DNA of 64,000 nucleotides from JAMCRM01 sp035561075 (GTDB lineage: Bacteria; Acidobacteriota; Terriglobia; Bryobacterales; Bryobacteraceae), in contig DATMYF010000157.1 in NCBI GenBank assembly GCA_035561075.1, positions 1 through 64,000 on the forward strand, read 5' to 3'. Within the stretch, counting starts at the first letter, position 1, and the number at the start of each line of letters is the position of its first letter. A program made the position numbers and the translations under genes. Below, in pieces: positions 25,013 through 33,800 of the stretch. The notes below the pieces were generated by a model that saw only the letters and a list, made by a program, of their open reading frames with translations, searched no databases and was not told where the DNA came from.

Positions 25013-26710
25013 TTATGGGTCGGCCTGTGGCATATCGTACAGTCGGCTCCGAATAGCTGCCCGCTGCTCTGTCGCTTCGACCACGTCCGTCGTATCGGTG
25101 GCGATGACTGCTTCGGCCAACGCGACGCCGACCTCGGCTTCGCCGGCAGCTACGACGGTGGCACCCGCGCGCCGGAGCGCGGCGGCATCGCGAAGATGGG
25201 CGCAGCGTACGAGAACGCGCAACCCAGGGTTAAGGAGGCGCGCTTGCCTGATGATCTCAGCGGCGTCCTCGATGTCCGCACTCAGGACGAGGCTACCGGC
25301 CGTCGCGATGCCCGCTTCATCGAGAGTTCCAGAACGCAGGACATCGCCATAGATGGCTGTGAGGCCCTCCGCGCGAATCCGGCGTACCGTGTCGAGATTC
25401 AGATCGATGACCGTAATCGCGGCGCCACGGTCCTTGAGAAGCCGGTGCACGATCTTTCCGACCGGACCATAGCCGACCAGGATGCAGCGATTGGGATCGA
25501 TCTCCGAACGCTGCCCTGGAGCATCCGGGGTGAGGTTGGGAGCGGCCGATGAGAACCGGCGAGCCCAACGATAAATGGACGGGTTCAGCACGATCGAAAT
25601 GATGGAAGCAGCCACCAGAGCATTCCAGCCGATGTCGTCGATCAGCCCCAGTTCACGCGCGACCGAGCCGAGGAGGAAGCTGAATTCGCCCACTTGGGAG
25701 AAGGCCGCTCCGACAGGGATGGCCGTCGCAAGGGGTACTCCGAGAAGCCGTACGGTAAGCGTTGCGGCGAGCGGTTTAACGATCACCACCACTCCCAGTA
25801 CCAACGCGATCGGCAGTGGAGCCTGGACGAGACTCCGGGGGTCGAATAGCATTCCAACCGACACGAAGAATAGGACGGCGAAAGCGTCGCGCATCGGTAC
25901 CGCGTCGCTGGCGGCGCGGGCCGCAAACTCAGAGCGCCCGACGGCTAGCCCGGCAAGAAAGGCTCCGAGCGCCATCGACACCCCGAAGAGCTTGGCCGAG
26001 CCGACCGCGATACCCACGGCGAGGACCAGCACAGCAAGGGTGAATAGTTCTCGCGAGCGCGTCTTGGCAATCCCCTCCAGTGCCCCGGGGATCACCCAAC
26101 GACCGAGCACCATTACGACCGCGACCAGGCCTACGACCTTTAGCCCAGCCAGTCCCAACGCGGCTCCGGCACTCTGGCCCACACCTCCGTCCTGGGCGAA
26201 GATGATTGGCAAGAGCAGCAGCATGGCTACGGTGAGGAGATCCTCCACTACCGTCCAACCAATCGCGATGTAACCGATCGGCGCGTGCAGATCGTGCCGC
26301 TCGGCTAGTACCGTGGCCATCACGACCGTGCTGGCCACCGAGATCGCCATTCCCAGGATGATGCCTGCGATCCAACTCCAGCCCACCAGGTGCAGGAGCA
26401 CCGCAAGCGCGCCCGTGGACATCGCACTCTGGATCAGCGCGCCTGGCACCACCACGCGCCACATCGCGATCATCTCACTCAGGTGAAAGCGGAGTCCGAT
26501 CCCGAACAGCAACAGAATGACACCAATCTCGGCGAACTGCTCCGCGACCGTGTGGTCCGCGACAAAGCCCGGCGTGAACGGCCCGACCACAATACCAGCC
26601 AACAGATAGCCAACGATCGGGGCTATTTTCAGGCGGTGCGCAACAAAGCCGAAAACCAGGGCGCCGGCCAAGCCACCGGCAAAGGTTATTAGTACGCCGA
26701 GGTCGTGCAT
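25013..26710 (-). CDS. CPA2-family cation:proton antiporter, YbaL/Kef-like
   Basis: This 565-residue protein has about twelve N-terminal transmembrane helices (residues 1-385). It includes the family opening VGYLLAGIVVGPFTPGFV, GVILLLFGIGLRF and the FSQVGEFSFLLG motif. A cytoplasmic TrkA-N (RCK_N) domain follows (about 405-540) with the dinucleotide loop LVGYGPVGKIVHRLL. Such proteins exchange K+ or Na+ for H+ under nucleotide control. No RCK_C domain is visible after the TrkA-N part. The gene is alone, 313 bp downstream of the envelope operon on the same strand and facing the aldo/keto reductase remnant. Confidence 0.9.
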   Translation of the reverse strand: MHDLGVLITFAGGLAGALVFGFVAHRLKIAPIVGYLLAGIVVGPFTPGFVADHTVAEQFAEIGVILLLFGIGLRFHLSEMIAMWRVVVPGALIQSAMSTGALAVLLHLVGWSWIAGIILGMAISVASTVVMATVLAERHDLHAPIGYIAIGWTVVEDLLTVAMLLLLPIIFAQDGGVGQSAGAALGLAGLKVVGLVAVVMVLGRWVIPGALEGIAKTRSRELFTLAVLVLAVGIAVGSAKLFGVSMALGAFLAGLAVGRSEFAARAASDAVPMRDAFAVLFFVSVGMLFDPRSLVQAPLPIALVLGVVVIVKPLAATLTVRLLGVPLATAIPVGAAFSQVGEFSFLLGSVARELGLIDDIGWNALVAASIISIVLNPSIYRWARRFSSAAPNLTPDAPGQRSEIDPNRCILVGYGPVGKIVHRLLKDRGAAITVIDLNLDTVRRIRAEGLTAIYGDVLRSGTLDEAGIATAGSLVLSADIEDAAEIIRQARLLNPGLRVLVRCAHLRDAAALRRAGATVVAAGEAEVGVALAEAVIATDTTDVVEATEQRAAIRSRLYDMPQADP

Positions 26711-27023
26711 AGTCGATTCAAACGCAGGGAATGGTCAGTACGGGCCTGCGGCGGCGAGTTCGGATTCACAGACAACAGAGCACATCATCCGAGCGTAATA
26801 CTTGGCTGGCGATAGCTCCTGAAGCCCAGGTATCGCAATGACGGTCAAGGGGACTCCGCAACCGCTCTTTACAGTATGGCAGGAACTCCGCAGCTGGTCC
26901 AAGCAGCTGAACAGCGACCACTCCGGCGTGAGCGAAATGAGGCTGGTGAAGTCCGACCGATCGACCCGCTCCAGGTGGCGGGCACAGGTGCCTATGGGGA
27001 ATGCTGCTCGGCGCGGGCTAGAC
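26711..27023. other. Intergenic region, 313 bp, no gene seen
   Basis: This separates the last gene of the PspA/flotillin operon from the antiporter. I find no conserved frame, no clear hairpin terminator and no repeat. The antiporter start (26710) lacks a strong ribosome site. Confidence 0.5.
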
Positions 27024-27227
27024 TTAGTGCAGTGTGGCCGCCACGATAATGGCCACCGCGACGCACATCAGCCCGACCAGCACGGCCAGCGCGGTGTTGC
27101 GTTCCTCGATGACCTCCTTCCACAGGTCGCCCGGAACGATCTTCCGGACGATGCCGAAAGCGGCGAAGAACACCAGGACGCCGAGAACGGCGAATATAAC
27201 GGCGTTGATGAGGGCGTATTCAGTCAT
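27024..27227 (-). CDS. DUF350 small membrane protein
   Basis: This 67-residue protein has two hydrophobic helices (about 7-28 and 45-65) separated by a charged loop, RKIVPGDLWKEVIEERNTA. The pattern IEERNTALAVLVGLM is typical of DUF350 (YjfL/UPF0719-like) proteins. These often sit beside PspA-type genes in envelope-stress loci; their biochemical role is unknown. It is the last gene of the six-gene operon, and its ATG overlaps the 3' end of the preceding small membrane protein by 8 bases, indicating coupled translation. Confidence 0.8.
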   Translation of the reverse strand: MTEYALINAVIFAVLGVLVFFAAFGIVRKIVPGDLWKEVIEERNTALAVLVGLMCVAVAIIVAATLH

Positions 27228-27444
27228 CGTGTGGGATGATCGTTAGCGGTCGCAAGCCGGATGTTAACACGCCGGCGCGTAGCGCGGCGGGCGGGTCGCC
27301 GCGCTCCACTACCGGCAGGAACTGCACATACGGAGCTTCGCTCAGGAAGCCTACAATCTCGTCCACAAGCGGCGCAACGGCCGCGGCGGTTACCAACAGC
27401 AGAATTGCCAGGCCGGTACGGAAACGCTCCGATCGCCCAGACAT
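27220..27444 (-). CDS. Small single-helix membrane protein in PspA operon
   Basis: I do not recognise this 74-residue protein. One hydrophobic helix (about 11-30, LAILLLVTAAAVAPLVDEIVG) follows a short basic N-terminus. A 40-residue tail then faces the other side. That it is a real gene is supported by AAGGAGTG 6 nt before the ATG, by its position 43 bp after pspA, and by an 8-base overlap with the DUF350 gene. It may be a membrane partner for PspA, as PspB/PspC-like small proteins are elsewhere, but that is inference from context. Confidence 0.7.
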   Translation of the reverse strand: MSGRSERFRTGLAILLLVTAAAVAPLVDEIVGFLSEAPYVQFLPVVERGDPPAALRAGVLTSGLRPLTIIPHDD

Positions 27445-27487
27445 AGTTCACTCCTTAAAACCTCGCCTCCGGTTCAATTGGCGCGGC

Positions 27488-28153
27488 TCAGTTCGCCTGG
27501 CCGCGCCGGTTCTTGAGTTCCGCCAGCATCTCCTCGATGCGGTCGTCCCGTTCGAGTTTCGCGAACTTCTCGTCCAGGTCCTCGCCCGCCAATTCGGTTT
27601 TGGCCTGGGTGACGGCTTCGGCCTGCTGCACCTTGTCGCGCATCCGGTCGAAGGTAACCTCGTTAGACGCATCTCCCATGGCAACCCCCGCATCCGCTGC
27701 TTTGCCGAGCGCCCGTGAGCGCCGGTGCTGTGCGATGAGGAGGTCGCGCTTCGAGCGCGCCTCCATGAGTTTCTGTTCCAGTTTATGGAGTGCCGTCTTC
27801 AGGTTCTCCACCTGCGTTCGCTGGTCGGCCACCTGCTGGTGGAAGTTGTCCCCCAGTTTGCGGCAGCGGTCGGCGTTTTCGAGCGCCACGCGTGCCAGGT
27901 CATCCTGGTGCTTGTCTACCGCCAGTTCCGCCTTGTGCATCCACTCGCGGGTCTTCTCTTCGTGCTCCTTCTGCCGCTTTTCGAGCAGATGCTGGTCCGC
28001 GATGGCCACGGCCACCTGCGTTTTCACCTGCATGAACTGGTTCTCCATGTCGGTGATCACCTGTTTCAGCATGATCTCCGGGTGTTCCGCCTTGTCGATC
28101 AACTCGTTCAGATTTGCCCGGATTAACGTCGCCACTCTTTCAAGCAGTGCCAT
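27488..28153 (-). CDS. pspA: PspA/IM30 (ESCRT-III-like) membrane-remodelling protein
   Basis: This 221-residue protein is nearly all helical. An N-terminal amphipathic helix (MALLERVATLIRANLNELI) is followed by family signature residues AEHPEIMLKQVITDME. Long coiled coils continue to about residue 150, and a short C-terminal helix (DERDDRIEEMLAEL-like) closes it. PspA/IM30 proteins polymerise on the cytoplasmic side of stressed membranes and limit proton leakage. A strong AAGGAGGGAG precedes the ATG. It is 44 bp downstream of the flotillin gene, so membrane stress repair and scaffold formation are likely co-expressed. Confidence 0.93.
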   Translation of the reverse strand: MALLERVATLIRANLNELIDKAEHPEIMLKQVITDMENQFMQVKTQVAVAIADQHLLEKRQKEHEEKTREWMHKAELAVDKHQDDLARVALENADRCRKLGDNFHQQVADQRTQVENLKTALHKLEQKLMEARSKRDLLIAQHRRSRALGKAADAGVAMGDASNEVTFDRMRDKVQQAEAVTQAKTELAGEDLDEKFAKLERDDRIEEMLAELKNRRGQAN

Positions 28154-28197
28154 AACTCCCTCCTTGTGGGCCGCCGCGTTTCCGCCCCGCGGCGTCC

Positions 28198-29625
28198 TTA
28201 CTGTCCCGCTCCCTTGGCCTTTTCCGCCGCGCCTTTTTCACCGATGGTGCGCACCTTGCCCAGCAATTCGGACATCTGCATGCCTGAAAGCGTCTCGAAC
28301 AGTGCCGGGATCTGCGCGGCGATCTGTGTGATGTCGCCGGTGATTTTGTGCATACCGGCCCCCTGGCCGTCGCCCGTCGAGACGATCGTGATCTTGTCCA
28401 CGTTGGCTAGCGGCGAAGCCAGCGCCCTCACCACTTCCGGCATGCTGGAAATCAGCTTGTCGACCACCGCGGCCTGATTCCACTCCTGGTAGGCCACGGC
28501 CTTCACATTCATGGCTTTGGCCTCGGCCTCGCCCTTCTTGAAGATGATCTCGGCCTCGGCCTCGCCCTGTGCGCGGATGGCGGCGGCACGGCCCTCGGCT
28601 TCGATGATGATGCGGCTCTTCTCGGCTTCCGCCAGGGTTTCGATCCTCTGCCGCTCCATCTCGGCCTGCTTGAGAACGGTGGCGATCAGCTCCCGTTCGC
28701 GCCGCTTGATCTCGGCGTCTTGCACCGCGATCTCGTGCTCCTTGCCCACCTGCCGAACCTTGACCTCCTCCGCCACCAGTTGCTGCTGCATGACGTTGGT
28801 CTGGATGTCATAGGCCTTGTCGGCCTGCGCCTCCTGCTTCTTGACGGTCTCCTTGTAGTTGGCCTGTTTGATTTCCAGGTCGCGTTGCGCCTCGGCCTGC
28901 TTGGCGGCTGAAAGCGTTTGCGCCAGCACCCGTTCCTGGTCGGCCTGCGCCCTGGCGACCGCGGAGGCGCGCTGCGCTTCGGCCTGCTTGATGGCGGTGT
29001 CGCGCTCGGTCTCGGCCGCGGCCACGTCGGCATCGCGCTTGATCCGGACCACGTCCGGCCGCCCCATGTTGGTGATGTACTCGTTCTGATCCTTGACTTC
29101 TTTGATCGTGAACGAGATCACCTCCAAGCCCATCTTGGTCATGTCATCGGCGCAGGTGGAGCGCATGCGATCCCCCACCATCTCCGGCTGCTTGACGATT
29201 TCCTCCACCGTCAACTGCCCGATGATGCCGCGCAGATGCCCTTCCATCACCAGCCGGATCAGCCCCTCCCGCTCCTGCGGGGTCTTGGTAAGGAACTGCT
29301 CGGCCGCCGTCTGGATGGACTCGGGGTCCGACTTTACCTTGATTTGCGCAACCGCCTCCACCGTGACCGCCACGCCCTGCCCGGTGTAGAGGTCCTGCTT
29401 CGGAGCCACGTCGAAAGACATCAGCTCCAACGATAACCAACGGCAGTTCTCCACCATCGGAAAAATGATGGTGCCGCGCCCCTTCACGATCCGGGTGCCG
29501 CGGAAGCCGTAAACCACCAGGGCCTCGTGCGGACCCGCCTTTCGGTACAACCGCGCGAACATCCCCATCAAAAAGAACAGGGCGCATATCATGAGCCCCA
29601 CGATCACGAAGATTTCACCGGACAT
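28198..29625 (-). CDS. Flotillin-like SPFH protein (YqiK/FloT type)
   Basis: This 475-residue protein has an N-terminal membrane helix (residues 4-22, IFVIVGLMICALFFLMGMF). An SPFH/band-7 domain follows (about 25-190, with GTIIFPMVENCRW). A long Ala/Glu/Gln-rich coiled coil comes next (about 200-390, repeats of QAEAQR and EAEAE type), and a C-terminal domain with MPEVVRALASPLANVDKI ends it. Flotillins oligomerise into membrane microdomains. AAAGGAGATC lies 6 nt before the chosen ATG; a longer frame upstream belongs to the overlapping NfeD-like gene. The 11-base overlap with that gene matches the usual flotillin-NfeD pairing. Confidence 0.93.
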   Translation of the reverse strand: MSGEIFVIVGLMICALFFLMGMFARLYRKAGPHEALVVYGFRGTRIVKGRGTIIFPMVENCRWLSLELMSFDVAPKQDLYTGQGVAVTVEAVAQIKVKSDPESIQTAAEQFLTKTPQEREGLIRLVMEGHLRGIIGQLTVEEIVKQPEMVGDRMRSTCADDMTKMGLEVISFTIKEVKDQNEYITNMGRPDVVRIKRDADVAAAETERDTAIKQAEAQRASAVARAQADQERVLAQTLSAAKQAEAQRDLEIKQANYKETVKKQEAQADKAYDIQTNVMQQQLVAEEVKVRQVGKEHEIAVQDAEIKRRERELIATVLKQAEMERQRIETLAEAEKSRIIIEAEGRAAAIRAQGEAEAEIIFKKGEAEAKAMNVKAVAYQEWNQAAVVDKLISSMPEVVRALASPLANVDKITIVSTGDGQGAGMHKITGDITQIAAQIPALFETLSGMQMSELLGKVRTIGEKGAAEKAKGAGQ

Positions 29626-30226
29626 GACGATCTCCTTTGTCCTCCGCGTTCTCAGACTCTCCCGCCAGGTCCTCCCAGCGGCGTACATAGGCGATGCCGT
29701 TTTCGTAGCTGATGACCACCACTTCCGCGTTCTTGGGAATCGCCTCGCCGGTCTCACTTCTCGCGCCCGCGACGTGGCGCGTTCCCGCCTGCGAGAAGAC
29801 GATCTCGCCGGTGCCTCCCGGGCGGATTGGGATGCTCAGATGCCCGAGCACCCCGACCATTTCGTAGTCGGCCGGGTCCAGGTTCTCCTCCTTGGAGATC
29901 AGGACCTTGGCCAGGAAAAAGAACACGATGGCAGCGCCGCCAATTCCGCTCACCGTGGCCACCCCGAGGGCGACGAGATACCAGACGCCGTAGTAACGCG
30001 AGAGCAGGTATCCCGTGCCGCCGAACCAGGCCAGGAAGGCTGCGATGGTGCCCAGGTTGAAGGGCGAGACGCCGTCGCCGCCCGCGTCCGCGTGCGCGTG
30101 CCCGAGGTCGAACCCATGGAAGTGCAGGTCCGGCAGTTGGGCATGCAGTGCCCCCGTCACAAGCGTGAGCACACTCAACGAGAAGCCGACCAGAAAACAG
30201 ATCAGATAGAAGTCCGGCCACGTCAT
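29615..30226 (-). CDS. NfeD/YqiJ-like membrane protein with OB-fold
   Basis: This 203-residue protein has membrane helices at about 5-25, 57-76 and 80-107. An OB-fold-like C-terminal domain follows (about 118-195: VGVLGHLSIPIRPGGTGEIV and later VVVISYENGIAYVRRWE). NfeD-family partners bind flotillins and are encoded next to them in many bacteria. A GGAGG lies 10 nt before the ATG, and the ATG overlaps the stop of the XRE regulator gene (ATGA). The His/Asp-rich loop between helices 1 and 2 (HFHGFDLGHAHADAGGD) is unusual and could bind metal. Confidence 0.85.
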   Translation of the reverse strand: MTWPDFYLICFLVGFSLSVLTLVTGALHAQLPDLHFHGFDLGHAHADAGGDGVSPFNLGTIAAFLAWFGGTGYLLSRYYGVWYLVALGVATVSGIGGAAIVFFFLAKVLISKEENLDPADYEMVGVLGHLSIPIRPGGTGEIVFSQAGTRHVAGARSETGEAIPKNAEVVVISYENGIAYVRRWEDLAGESENAEDKGDRHVR

Positions 30227-30738
30227 GATGAACGCCTCCTTCCTTTCGGCGCCGCCTCGGACGAAGTTTCCGCCGGCGGCCGGAGCACCTGCGTCAATCG
30301 TTCGGCCAGCCCCGGTGTCTCCAGGATGGCCCCTAGCAGCACGAGGCAGAGCCGCGAATCATCGTGCCGCGCCGCAGTGAGCAGCGCCTGGCTCAATTCC
30401 GGGTCGCGCCGGAAACGTTCGGCGCCGCTGATCAGCCACAGGTCCAGCTTGTCCTCCTGCGCCGGAAGGTCCGACATCAACTCCGTCTGATAACCCTCGG
30501 GATCGTCCACCAGGTAGCCCGGATGCACTTTGAAGAACTGCGACAACAGCAGCCGCGTCGAGTTCGTGATGTGCGGCCGCGCTCCGCTCTCGATTTGCGA
30601 AAGATAGCCCTGGCTGATGGACTTCCCGCGCTCTTCCTTGAGCAACCGGATCACTTCGAGTTGCGTCAACTCACGCCCGAGACCGCGCAGCGTGCCCTCC
30701 ACTTCCCGCAGGTATCGCAGCTTTTCACCGAGTGTCAT
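30223..30738 (-). CDS. XRE-family regulator heading the flotillin/PspA operon
   Basis: This 171-residue regulator has an N-terminal lambda-repressor-like helix-turn-helix (about residues 1-75). The turn and recognition part read ISQGYLSQIESGARP, and the segment between helices 1 and 2 is longer than usual. The C-terminal 90 residues are helical with no known domain and end in a basic tail (KGRRRSS). The ATG at 30738 is chosen because the upstream in-frame sequence is promoter DNA. That promoter overlaps a 36-bp inverted repeat, which suggests autoregulation. Because its stop overlaps the NfeD-like ATG, regulator and operon are translated together. Confidence 0.82.
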   Translation of the reverse strand: MTLGEKLRYLREVEGTLRGLGRELTQLEVIRLLKEERGKSISQGYLSQIESGARPHITNSTRLLLSQFFKVHPGYLVDDPEGYQTELMSDLPAQEDKLDLWLISGAERFRRDPELSQALLTAARHDDSRLCLVLLGAILETPGLAERLTQVLRPPAETSSEAAPKGRRRSS

Positions 30739-30774
30739 ATTGCAGATCGCTATAACGATATCGCAATCTGCAAT
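30739..30774 (-). promoter_or_regulatory. Inverted-repeat operator of the envelope operon
   Basis: Arms ATTGCAGAT (30739-30747) and ATCTGCAAT (30766-30774) pair perfectly, with further partial pairing inwards (GC..AT / AT..GC). The repeat lies directly upstream of the XRE gene's ATG and spans its -10 box. It is the natural candidate for the encoded regulator's own site. Confidence 0.6.
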
Positions 30775-30783
30775 AACGGTCAA
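30755..30783 (-). promoter_or_regulatory. Promoter of the XRE-flotillin-PspA operon
   Basis: On the minus strand TTGACC (30783-30778) and TATCGT (30760-30755) are separated by 17 bp. This is the clearest two-part sigma-70-type promoter in the window. The -10 box lies in the centre of the operator palindrome. Confidence 0.55.
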
Positions 30784-30824
30784 GAAGAATATCTTTATTG
30801 TTTTCAGTGAGGATTGGGGGCGGG

Positions 30825-30858
30825 GCCGCACGGCGGGCGATCGTGTCCACCGTGCGGC
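30825..30858 (-). terminator. Hairpin after the TonB-receptor gene
   Basis: A 9-bp perfect stem GCCGCACGG / CCGTGCGGC with a 16-nt loop begins 24 bases beyond the receptor stop. There is no T-run. It would isolate the receptor gene from other transcription. Confidence 0.45.
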
Positions 30859-30881
30859 GTCACTTCAGAAGGCCGGCGACC

Positions 30882-33800
30882 TTAGAAAACGAGCTTGATC
30901 CCGAGAGCGATCATGCGAGGCACGTTGCTCATTTCCTGTGCCAGTTGGCCGAACCTCGAATTGGTCACGTTGTTACTTTGCAGCTTCGACAGCCAGGGAT
31001 GGTTCATAATGTTCTGCGCGTCCATGCGAAATTGGCAGCGCAGCGTCTCTTTAATCGGGAACTCCTTATTCAACGATAGGTCGACCACGTAGAACGCCAT
31101 CGACCGGACGTCGGGGAAGCGCGTGGGGAAGTTCTGCAGGGTGTAGGGTGCCGGACCGGCCTTGGTGCCGAATAGCGAGGTATCGAACCACTTGTCGATG
31201 GAAGGATCGAAACCATCGCGGCCGGCAGAGCGGGCACGCTCGTCACGCTGTTCGTTCGTCAGCTTGGCACTGGTTGCGGACAGCGGCGCGGCGTTCGGGA
31301 ACGCGAACGGGAATCCCGATTGATACACCGACTGTCCGGAGAGGATCCAGCCCCCGATGAACCCGTTCAGGACGGGGTGCATATTGGAGAGCAGGCGCCG
31401 CCTCCGGCCGAACGGCAGGTCGTAGCTGCCCACGATGGCCAGCTTCTGCGGAATGTCGTACTCGATCAGCCGTCTTTCGAGCCGCGTATTGAGCACGTTC
31501 GAGAGGTCCGCGTCCTGCGCATTCAGGGCGTTGATCTCCTCCAAAGTCTTCGACAGCGTATAGGAGGCCGTCAGGGAGAGGCCGTTCGAAAACCGGTGCC
31601 GCGCGGTGAACTGGAAGGAGTCATAGCGCTGCTTTCCGATGGGTATGTCGCTGACGGATACGCTCGTGTATTGCGGGTAAGCCACCAGCAGTTGTTCCCG
31701 CCGGAGAGTGGCGCCATTGAGCGAAGAACTCGGCAGCAGACCGGCCATGGGGTTCGCAATCGCCTGCACGAAGTACGCCGCGCGCTGATCGACGGGGATG
31801 CTCTCAAGCACCGAGAGCGGCAGGAAGTTCAAGTTAAGAGATACCGGCCGCCGGAAAGTCTGGTTCCCCACATAGGTCGCGTCGACGATCCAGCCGCCGG
31901 GCAGTTCCCTCTGCAGCCCGAAGGAGTACTGATGGGAATAGGGAAGCTCGCGTCCCACGTGCTGAAAAGCGATCGCCTGGCCAAGGTTGGCCGACAGGCC
32001 CGCGCTTGAGCCCGGGGCGGTCAGCAACCCGTTTGGGTACACGGAGGCGGGGAAGGGATCGCTAAGCGAGGCAGCCGGGGTGATGGAATTCAGGGTCGCG
32101 ACCAGCGGAGTCGGGATGCTGAAGCCAGTGGCCGCCCCGTTCGAGGACTGCCCCAGGTAGCTCAGCGCCCATCCGCCTCGAAGCACCCACTTCGGCCGGA
32201 ACTGATATGCGACTCCAATGCGCGGCTGGAAGTTCTTCTTGTACGTATCGAACGCATACCGGCTCTGGCCGTTTACTCCGGCGAATTGAAGCCCGCCCTT
32301 TAGGTTCAGGCCCTGCACCTTGGAGGCCAACGGGCTCGCCTCTCCGAAGGCAAAGCCGCGCACCATGCGGTCGTAGCGCTCCCAGCGCGGGGTCTCGTAA
32401 TCCCAGCGCAGGCCGAGGTTGAGGGTCAGCTTGGAGGTCAGCTTCAGGTCGTCCTGGAGGAATAGCGCATAGTAGAAGTTGCTGTAGGACGGGTCGATGT
32501 TGCGATCCACGCTTCCAGATGTCGGATAGCCGAGCAGGAACGATGCAAAACCGTTGCCGGAGAGCGCATCGGCCTGCTGCGGGTTGGCCTGGGTCCAGAG
32601 GCGAGTAAAGCTGTAGATGCCCGCGGCGGCGCCGGGCTGAAGCGCATTGTCGTTGTATCGCCGTCCTTCGCCCCCGAATTTCAGGAAGTGGCGCCCCATG
32701 ATGTAGCTCAGGTTCGGCTGCATGCTCCAGCTATCGTGGGTGGGGTAGTTCGTCACGTATGTGGCGCCCATTTCCGAATAGCCGTCGATATTCACGCGTG
32801 GGAATTGCAGGGTAGTGAACTGGCGGACCAGCGAATCCGGAAAGCCCAAAGTCCGTGGGTCGAAGCCCTGGGCGAAGGAGTTGCCATTGAAGGTCTCGTA
32901 GCGTGCCAGACCGCCGCGCAGGTTGAAGATGAGGTTAGGGCTGATGGTGTAGGTCCAGTCGGCACCCCAATTCCGGGGTACGCGGTGGCCCGGCCATTCC
33001 GTGTTAGGCTCGGCCGCGTTGGTGCCCCAGACACGCTTCTGGTAGTAGATGTCGTCCGACTGGCCGTAGCGGAACGAGAGCCGGCTCTTCGACGTAATCT
33101 GGTAGTCGATTTTGCCCAGCCAGGCGTCCAGGCGTCCCGTGTTGGGCATGAAATTCATGTAGTTGTTCGAGCGGCTCAGGCCGTCGCCGGCCCAGGTCGG
33201 CTGCGGGTAGAAGGCGGCCAGGTTCGCGGCCACAGGATTGATGCGACCCTTCGGGATCGCGTTGCCGGGAAACGGCGAGCGCACGAAGGTCTTGCCGTCG
33301 GGTCCCAGGGCCGTGGTCAGGGGATCGTAGATCGTGACGGGTTTGCCCGCGTTCGTGTAGAGCTGGGAAAAGTCGCCCTGCAACTGCTCGGCGGTGGGTA
33401 GCGTCCGCACCTGGCCACCGGTCTGACGATTCCGCTCCCCTTCATAAGAGATCATGAAAAACAGCCGGTTGCGCCCGTCAAACACCTTCGGGATGTACAC
33501 CGGCCCGTCCATTTGGATGCCGAAATTGTTGTTGTTGAATTTGATGTCCTTCTTTTTAAGCCCGGCCTTGTTGGCTTCCCATGGCATAGAGATGAAGGAC
33601 TTGTTCATGTTGAACTCGTACATCTGGCCGTGAAGCGAGTTCGTGCCGGATTTGAGGTTGATCATGGTGACGCCGCCGCCCGTCCGGCCGAACTGAGCGT
33701 CGTAGGAGTTGCTCTGGATCGTCACTTCCTGGGTCGTGCTGAGCGGCGGCACGTAGGCTACGCCGCGGCTAGATTGCGTGGTGGTGACGCCATCCATCAC

